Source: an uncultured Phascolarctobacterium sp.
GTDB lineage: Bacteria > Bacillota > Negativicutes > Acidaminococcales > Acidaminococcaceae
Assembly (NCBI RefSeq): GCF_905212365.1
Contig: NZ_CAJMEH010000046.1
Span: forward strand, 1 to 17,701
Reading direction: 5' to 3'
Length of the DNA: 17,701 nt
Both the position numbers and the translations under genes were made by a program. The notes beneath the pieces are model-generated. The model was not told the origin of the DNA, did no database searches, and saw nothing but the letters and a program-made list of their open reading frames with translations. How positions within the stretch are numbered: position 1 is the stretch's first letter; the number at the start of each line of letters is the position of its first letter. Of the stretch, positions 13,764 through 17,701 are shown piece after piece.

Positions 13764-14720
13764 TTAGCGGCAAGCCTGCAATTGAATGGGCAGCTGCTCG
13801 CGCAAATCCTTCATACTGTCGTAGCCAACCTCGTGTACCACATACTCCGGTTGAATGGTATCCAAAATTTTCTTAGCCGCCTCCGTGTGGAAGGGCCGGT
13901 GCTGGTCGATGGCGGTAATGTGCTTCCACACCCGCTCCATGCTCAAATCCTCAGGTGCCTGATGACTCAGATTCCGCTGATAAGCTCCGGACAAGGAGCA
14001 GCTTAAATGCACGCCCTTAACCAGCTTCCCATAATCGCCCAGCTTTTCATAAACGCGGCACACATAATCCGCGCCTTCAGCTTCGTTCTTCAAGCGCAGA
14101 TTCGTATTCATCAGATGACCCGTGTCCAGCATAATGCCCAAGTTATCCCGGTGCAGGCGATCGAAAAAGTATTTGACATTGCGCACGTCGGTCAGGCGTA
14201 GGCCGGGCCACCACAAATTTTCAAAATACACGGCCACGTTAGCTGGAATCTCGTCGCACACCGCGTTAAAGACCTCGGCGGCGGCGGTCAGCACCTCGCG
14301 GTCGCTGTAATTAAATTGGTAGGTAAAAATTTCCTCGTTGTTGGCTTCTGCCACATGCCACACCAAATACTCCGGATTCTGCGCCACGGCCGCGCCGATA
14401 TTACGGCGGATAACCGACAGCCACTCGTCGCAGCTCATCGCGTCCTTAAAATATTTATTGCGCTCGCGAATATTGCGGAACTGCTGCTTCAAGCGCTTGG
14501 CCTTTTTCAGCCAGAAGTCCATCCAATAGGGCCAATAATTCAAATGCACGCCTACGGTTAAATCCTTGTACTGACCGGGAACCGGCTCCAAGGAATAAAC
14601 AAACTGCTCGATGCCGTCCACGCCCAAAGAAGCGACGATTTCCTCCAGCTTCCAGCCCTGCTCCCGCAGCTCCTTTTCGTACCATTCGATAGCGCAATAA
14701 TTAAATAAATGCCTGGTCAT
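13764..14720 (-). CDS. Sugar phosphate isomerase/epimerase-like TIM-barrel protein
   Basis: A 318-residue soluble protein of the xylose isomerase-like (AP endonuclease family 2) TIM-barrel superfamily, judged from the pattern of strands with acidic residues: GVDGIEQF near 29, LTVGVHLNYWPYW, YLVWHVAEANN, VAVYFENLWWPGLR with a likely metal Glu, LGIMLDTGHLMNT with Asp and His, LVKGVHLSCSLSG, and YVVHEVGYDS at the end. The E-N-L, D-T-G-H and V-H-L motifs fit divalent-metal isomerases and epimerases. The substrate is unknown. ATG 14720 follows AGGA at about 10 bases; an alternative TTG at 14858 in the same frame reads through a terminator and is rejected. The gene has its own promoter and an unusual leader. 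Confidence 0.7.
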   Translation of the reverse strand: MTRHLFNYCAIEWYEKELREQGWKLEEIVASLGVDGIEQFVYSLEPVPGQYKDLTVGVHLNYWPYWMDFWLKKAKRLKQQFRNIRERNKYFKDAMSCDEWLSVIRRNIGAAVAQNPEYLVWHVAEANNEEIFTYQFNYSDREVLTAAAEVFNAVCDEIPANVAVYFENLWWPGLRLTDVRNVKYFFDRLHRDNLGIMLDTGHLMNTNLRLKNEAEGADYVCRVYEKLGDYGKLVKGVHLSCSLSGAYQRNLSHQAPEDLSMERVWKHITAIDQHRPFHTEAAKKILDTIQPEYVVHEVGYDSMKDLREQLPIQLQACR

Positions 14721-14778
14721 TCTGTATCCTGCCCTTCCTGCCGCCGAAGCGTTATTCTGCCGCGGCACTAAATCTACT

Positions 14779-14807
14779 AAAAAAGGACTGCACCCATGCA
14801 GCAGTCC
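14779..14807 (-). terminator. Intrinsic terminator inside the leader of the TIM-barrel gene (attenuator candidate)
   Basis: On the minus strand GGACTGC (14807-14801) pairs with GCAGTCC (14791-14785) around a 9-base loop and is followed by TTTTTT (14784-14779). It lies downstream of a strong promoter but 58 bases upstream of the start codon, so it would end the transcript before the gene unless it is controlled. Confidence 0.75.
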
Positions 14808-14898
14808 ACAATATACAAGCATTTTCACATCGTTCAAAATGATAGCAAATGCAAACAAATTTTAAAAGCGAAATTAAGAAGAACTCCCAATATCATTC
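14808..14898 (-). promoter_or_regulatory. Structured leader or small RNA upstream of the TIM-barrel gene
   Basis: The predicted transcript from about 14898 runs some 90 bases before the terminator. It contains a hairpin candidate with arms GCATTT and AAATGC (about 14852-14820), inside which ATC and GAT can also pair. No convincing coding sequence is seen in it. I do not recognise a known riboswitch class or a T-box. This stretch of 14721-15039 otherwise holds only the promoter and two terminators. Confidence 0.4.
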
Positions 14899-14904
14899 TG
14901 TTTC

Positions 14905-14933
14905 ATTATATCATCATCAGCTTTTTTTGGCAA
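14905..14933 (-). promoter_or_regulatory. Promoter upstream of the TIM-barrel gene
   Basis: On the minus strand TTGCCA (14933-14928) and TATAAT (14910-14905) are exactly 17 bases apart. It lies after the sepF terminator, so it begins a separate transcription unit. Confidence 0.75.
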
Positions 14934-14986
14934 CAGGCATTTCTTTTGGCAGGATAAGCGCCGCTCGTAAACGGCAGCGAAACGAC

Positions 14987-15019
14987 AAAAAGGCTGCCGC
15001 ATTTTCATGCAGCAGCCTT
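14987..15019 (-). terminator. Terminator after sepF
   Basis: The minus-strand RNA can form a 13-bp stem from AAGGCUGCUGCAU to AUGCGGCAGCCUU, with one G-U pair and a GAAA tetraloop, running into UUUUU. It begins about 20 bases after the sepF stop. Confidence 0.9.
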
Positions 15020-15039
15020 AATTTTTTAGTAAAGCTGAA

Positions 15040-15411
15040 TCAGCCCAGCCAAGAACGCATACCGGTACGTTTTACGCCCTTTTCTTTGTTGACCTCTACC
15101 TGTTCCGGCGCATACAGCAGCAAATCGTCGCTGATAAAGGACACGGAAGCGGCCACGATATAGCTTACGCCGTTCAAATAATCGAAGATACGGTTTCTCA
15201 GCGCAGCGTCCACGGCTTCAAAGCTTACCAGGATAGCGGAGCCGCTCATCAGGGAATCGGCATATTCGCGCACGTCCGTAAAGCTTTTTGGAGTGCGCAC
15301 CATAATATTCAAATGTCCTGCTTTTAACAGACGCGGACCAGCATACTCCTCAACACGCTCTTCCTCCTCAGCAGAGGAAAAAAACTTTATTGCCGTATTT
15401 TTCAAATTCAT
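15040..15411 (-). CDS. sepF: Cell division protein SepF
   Basis: A 123-residue cytosolic protein that binds FtsZ, tethers it to the membrane and aligns septum assembly in Firmicutes. The N-terminus MNLKNTAIKFFSS is a short amphipathic helix of the kind that anchors SepF, followed by an acidic linker. The SepF domain runs from about residue 30 to 105: KSFTDVREYADSLMSGSAILVSFE, then DAALRNRIFDYLNGVSYIV and ISDDLLLYAPEQVEV. Start: ATG 15411, with GGAGG eight bases upstream (15420-15424); the in-frame TTG at 15426 is not favoured. It forms its own unit between a near-consensus promoter and a strong terminator, rather than lying in the common ylm/div cluster. Confidence 0.93.
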   Translation of the reverse strand: MNLKNTAIKFFSSAEEEERVEEYAGPRLLKAGHLNIMVRTPKSFTDVREYADSLMSGSAILVSFEAVDAALRNRIFDYLNGVSYIVAASVSFISDDLLLYAPEQVEVNKEKGVKRTGMRSWLG

Positions 15412-15489
15412 GGCTGACGCCTCCAAACTAAGAAAGTATAATGTATAGATATTCGTTCTCTTTCAGGGTATTTCCTGCTTGTATTTTTT

Positions 15490-15518
15490 ATTGTAGCAAA
15501 ATTTTTACTTAATGTCAA
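15490..15518 (-). promoter_or_regulatory. Promoter of sepF
   Basis: On the minus strand TTGACA (15518-15513) and TACAAT (15495-15490) are 17 bases apart, one base short of perfect consensus. The -35 box is only six bases past the typA stop, and the leader would be about 70 bases. Confidence 0.75.
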
Positions 15519-15523
15519 ACAAA

Positions 15524-17350
15524 TTAAGCCTGCGCGTTCTTCATACGACCGCGCATTTTGCCGCGCTCCAGACGGTCCAGCACTTTTTTGCGCATACGGA
15601 TGGATTTAGGAGTAACCTCTACCAGCTCGTCGTCGTTGATATGCTCCAAAGCCTGTTCCAAAGAGAAGGTGCGGGGCGGAATCAAACGGATAGCTTCGTC
15701 GCTGCCGGAAGCGCGCATATTGCTGACGTGCTTCTTTTTGCAGGGGTTAACGTCCATATCGTCCTCACGGCTGTTTTCGCCTACCAGCTGACCCTCGTAA
15801 ATCTTTTCGGCAGGAACCACGAACATGGTGCCGCGCTCCTGAGCGTTGCCGATGCCGTAGGAAGTAGTTTCGCCGCTTTCAAAAGCGACCAGGCTGCCGC
15901 GGGTACGGCCGGGGATTTCGCCCTTATAATCCTCATAACCGGCAAAAACGTGGTTCATAATGCCGTTACCCTTGGTGTCGGTAAGGAACTGGTTGCGGAA
16001 GCCAATCAGTCCGCGGGCAGGAATCTTAAATTCCATACGCAGATAACCGGCCATTTCCGTCATATTCTGCAGCTCTGCCTTGCGCAGGCCCAGGCCCTCC
16101 ATAACGGCGCCCATATAATCCTGCGGCACGTCGATGGTCAGCGCCTCCATGGGTTCCTGCAGGGTGCCGGTAGCGTCGCGGTGCATAATAACCTTGGGCT
16201 TGCCCACCTGCAACTCAAAGCCCTCGCGGCGCATGGTCTCGATTAAGATGGACAGATGCAGCTCGCCGCGGCCGGATACCTTGTAAGCGTCGGGGCTGTC
16301 GGTTTCCTCCACACGCATAGATACATTGGTCTTAACCTCTTTAAACAGACGGTCGCGCAAATGGCGGCTGGTAACGAACTCGCCCTCCTTACCGGCAAAG
16401 GGGCTGTTATTAACGTAAAAGAGCATGGACAGCGTAGGCTCGTCAATCTTAATACCCTTCAAGGCTTCCGGGTTTTCCTTGTCGGCAATAGTATCGCCGA
16501 TGTTAGCGTCCTGCAGGCCAATCAGCGCCACGATATCGCCGGCTTCCACCTCCGGCACCTCTACGCGCTTCAAGCCCTGATAGGTGTACAGACGGCCGAT
16601 TTTGCCGGAGCGGTTGCCGCTTTCGTCCATCAGCATAATATTCTCGCCGTTATGAATAGTACCGCGCACCACGCGGCCGACTACGATACGGCCAACATAA
16701 TCGTCGTAGTCCAAAGTGTTGACCAGCATTTGCAGCGGCGCGTTTACGTCAACGTCGGGCGCGGGGATATTTTCCAGAATTACCTTGAACAGCGGCTCCA
16801 AGGAATCGCTTTCCTCATCCATGGACAGCTTGGCGATGCCGTTGCGGGCGGAGGCCAAAACCACGGGGAATTCCAGCTGGTCCTCGTCGGCGTCCAGCTC
16901 GATGAATAAATCCAGCACCTCGTCGATAACCTCTTCCACACGCTGGTCAGGGCGGTCAATTTTATTGATAACTACGATAGGCTTTAAATGCTGCTCCAAA
17001 GCCTTGCGCAGCACATATTTAGTTTGAGGCATAGGGCCTTCGTAAGCGTCGACCAGCAGCAATACGCCGTCGACCATGGTCAGCACGCGCTCTACCTCGC
17101 CGCCGAAATCGGCATGGCCCGGAGTATCCAGAATATTGATTTTCACGCCCTCGTGCATAACGGCGGTATTCTTGGACAAAATGGTGATGCCGCGCTCGCG
17201 CTCCAAATCGTTGGAGTCCATTACGCGCTCCTCCACGCGCTCGTTGGCACGGAAAACGCCGCTTTGCTTCAGCATAGCGTCTACCAGGGTAGTTTTGCCA
17301 TGGTCAACGTGGGCGATAATAGCTATATTACGAATATCGTTTCTAATCAT
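15524..17350 (-). CDS. typA: Translational GTPase TypA/BipA
   Basis: A 608-residue ribosome-associated GTPase of the EF-G/EF-4 family, linked to 50S assembly and growth at low temperature or stress. The GTPase domain has AHVDHGKT (13-20, G1), RGIT (53-56, G2), DTPGHADFGGEV (75-86, G3) and NKID (129-132, G4). Then follow domain II (VVGRVVRGTIHNGE), the domain III region (VSGRGELHLSILIETMRREGFE), a domain V region with EPMEALTIDVPQDYMG, and the BipA-specific C-terminus (RGLIGFRNQFLT, then VNPCKKKHVSNMRASGSDEA). Full length. ATG 17350 is preceded by AGGAG about 11 bases upstream. A perfect consensus promoter precedes it, with a terminator-like hairpin in the leader. Confidence 0.96.
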   Translation of the reverse strand: MIRNDIRNIAIIAHVDHGKTTLVDAMLKQSGVFRANERVEERVMDSNDLERERGITILSKNTAVMHEGVKINILDTPGHADFGGEVERVLTMVDGVLLLVDAYEGPMPQTKYVLRKALEQHLKPIVVINKIDRPDQRVEEVIDEVLDLFIELDADEDQLEFPVVLASARNGIAKLSMDEESDSLEPLFKVILENIPAPDVDVNAPLQMLVNTLDYDDYVGRIVVGRVVRGTIHNGENIMLMDESGNRSGKIGRLYTYQGLKRVEVPEVEAGDIVALIGLQDANIGDTIADKENPEALKGIKIDEPTLSMLFYVNNSPFAGKEGEFVTSRHLRDRLFKEVKTNVSMRVEETDSPDAYKVSGRGELHLSILIETMRREGFELQVGKPKVIMHRDATGTLQEPMEALTIDVPQDYMGAVMEGLGLRKAELQNMTEMAGYLRMEFKIPARGLIGFRNQFLTDTKGNGIMNHVFAGYEDYKGEIPGRTRGSLVAFESGETTSYGIGNAQERGTMFVVPAEKIYEGQLVGENSREDDMDVNPCKKKHVSNMRASGSDEAIRLIPPRTFSLEQALEHINDDELVEVTPKSIRMRKKVLDRLERGKMRGRMKNAQA

Positions 17351-17402
17351 ACTGCTTATTCTCTCCTAACCTTTAATCTACAAAAGCATTTAAAAGACAA
17401 GA

Positions 17403-17431
17403 AAAAGGATGCTTGTCAAGCGCATCCTTTT
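17403..17431 (-). terminator. Terminator-like hairpin in the typA leader
   Basis: On the minus strand AAAAGGATGC (17431-17422) pairs perfectly with GCATCCTTTT (17412-17403) around a 9-base loop, running into further T and TTCTTG. It starts only about 10 bases after the predicted transcription start and about 52 bases before the typA ATG. Confidence 0.7.
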
Positions 17432-17447
17432 ACGGTATTACTAATAA

Positions 17448-17476
17448 ATTATATGCTTTTTCCCTTTCGCTGTCAA
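17448..17476 (-). promoter_or_regulatory. Consensus promoter of typA
   Basis: On the minus strand TTGACA (17476-17471) and TATAAT (17453-17448) are separated by exactly 17 bases, a perfect sigma-70/sigma-A consensus. The start would be near 17441. Confidence 0.85.
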
Positions 17477-17541
17477 TAATTTTACGCGCAGCAAGCGACA
17501 AAAAATGCCCGGACGGCAGCGTGCCAACCGCAGCAGACTAT

Positions 17542-17569
17542 AAAAGCGTCCGCCCCGAAGGACGGACGC
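17542..17569 (-). terminator. Second terminator downstream of the porin gene
   Basis: The minus-strand RNA forms a 10-bp stem GCGUCCGUCC/GGGCGGACGC closed by a UUCG tetraloop (17569-17546), followed by UUUUA. One G-U pair would be a mismatch on the other strand, so the hairpin is oriented for leftward transcripts. Confidence 0.85.
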
Positions 17570-17609
17570 AAAAACAAAATATAAAATTAAAGTCGAGTAA
17601 CGCTCTGGC

Positions 17610-17633
17610 AAAAACTACAGGCTCTTGCGCCTG
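17610..17633 (-). terminator. First terminator downstream of the porin gene
   Basis: CAGGC (17633-17629) and GCCTG (17622-17618) pair around a 6-base loop on the minus strand, followed by TAGTTTTT. The short stem makes it weaker than the second one about 50 bases further on. Confidence 0.55.
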
Positions 17634-17639
17634 AAAATT

Positions 17640-17701
17640 TTAGAAGCTCCAGCGCACGCCCGCGTTCCACTGCCACGGCGTAGCTACGTTGCCGCCGTAG
17701 G
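17640..17701 (-). CDS. Outer-membrane beta-barrel (porin-like) protein, C-terminal end only
   Basis: Nineteen residues are visible on the minus strand before the TAA at 17642-17640: YGGNVATPWQWNAGVRWSF. The alternating aromatic/hydrophobic pattern W-N-A-G-V-R-W-S-F with a terminal Phe is the beta-signal that the BAM machinery recognises in the last strand of outer-membrane barrels. The specific protein cannot be named from this fragment; the rest lies to the right of the window. It is followed by two terminators and is therefore separate from typA. Confidence 0.65.
   Translation of the reverse strand, partial: YGGNVATPWQWNAGVRWSF

Noticed and set aside
14721..14858. N-terminal extension of the TIM-barrel protein from a TTG at 14858
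   Set aside because: It would translate through a strong terminator hairpin, has no ribosome binding site and adds no conserved sequence; ATG 14720 fits the family start.
14779..14898. T-box or known riboswitch in the TIM-barrel leader
   Set aside because: I could not find the T-box sequence, a specifier loop or any known aptamer core; it is kept only as an unclassified leader.
15512..16246. Long plus-strand open frame (244 codons) opposite typA
   Set aside because: It lies antisense to the well-supported typA gene, has no ribosome binding site or family resemblance, and arises from the GC-rich codon use of the real gene.

Overview
The window looks like a chromosomal segment of a diderm Firmicute, most likely a Negativicutes member (an Acidaminococcaceae/Phascolarctobacterium-like gut anaerobe is my guess). 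The Firmicutes side shows in SepF, a DUF1659/DUF2922/YvrJ small-protein set and AGGAGG-type ribosome binding sites. The outer-membrane side shows in a complete RND efflux pair and the C-terminus of an outer-membrane beta-barrel that ends in Phe (extreme right edge). Base composition is fairly GC-rich in genes, with AT-rich intergenic regions carrying clear sigma-70-type promoters and hairpin terminators.

Layout, left to right. 1-1340 (+): the C-terminal part of a putative peptidoglycan amidase, then three very small genes (DUF1659, DUF2922, YvrJ) interleaved with two copies of a roughly 120-bp palindromic repeat element, closed by a terminator. 1380-5679 (+): a two-gene RND efflux operon (membrane fusion protein, inner-membrane pump) with its own promoter and a palindromic operator candidate, ending at a bidirectional terminator shared with the next operon. 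5702-11260 (-): a long, tightly packed operon read right to left: secreted N-acetylglucosaminidase, trmL, a COG0720 pterin synthase (queD-like), folE2, folP, folK, pepT. 11433-12107 (+): a divergent UPF0173 metallo-hydrolase. 12149-14720 (-): short recQ, a small secreted SH3b-like protein and a TIM-barrel sugar isomerase-like gene. 15040-15411 (-): sepF. 15524-17350 (-): typA/bipA. 17640-17701 (-): tail of a porin-like gene.

How the genes work together. The central operon holds most of a tetrahydrofolate route: FolE2 makes dihydroneopterin triphosphate, FolK and FolP make pyrophosphorylated hydroxymethylpterin and dihydropteroate. FolB (dihydroneopterin aldolase) is absent from its usual place, while the COG0720 enzyme beside folE2 carries a C-E-x-x-H-G-H motif with both the QueD-type Cys and the PTPS-III-type Glu. 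The simplest reading is that this enzyme supplies the FolB step, possibly besides queuosine precursor synthesis. Several genes there overlap by GTGA, suggesting translational coupling.

Two genes (the TIM-barrel gene and typA) have a strong promoter followed by an intrinsic-terminator-like hairpin before the start codon, which suggests attenuated leaders or short RNAs. The amidase/DUF1659/DUF2922/YvrJ cluster is the least understood module.
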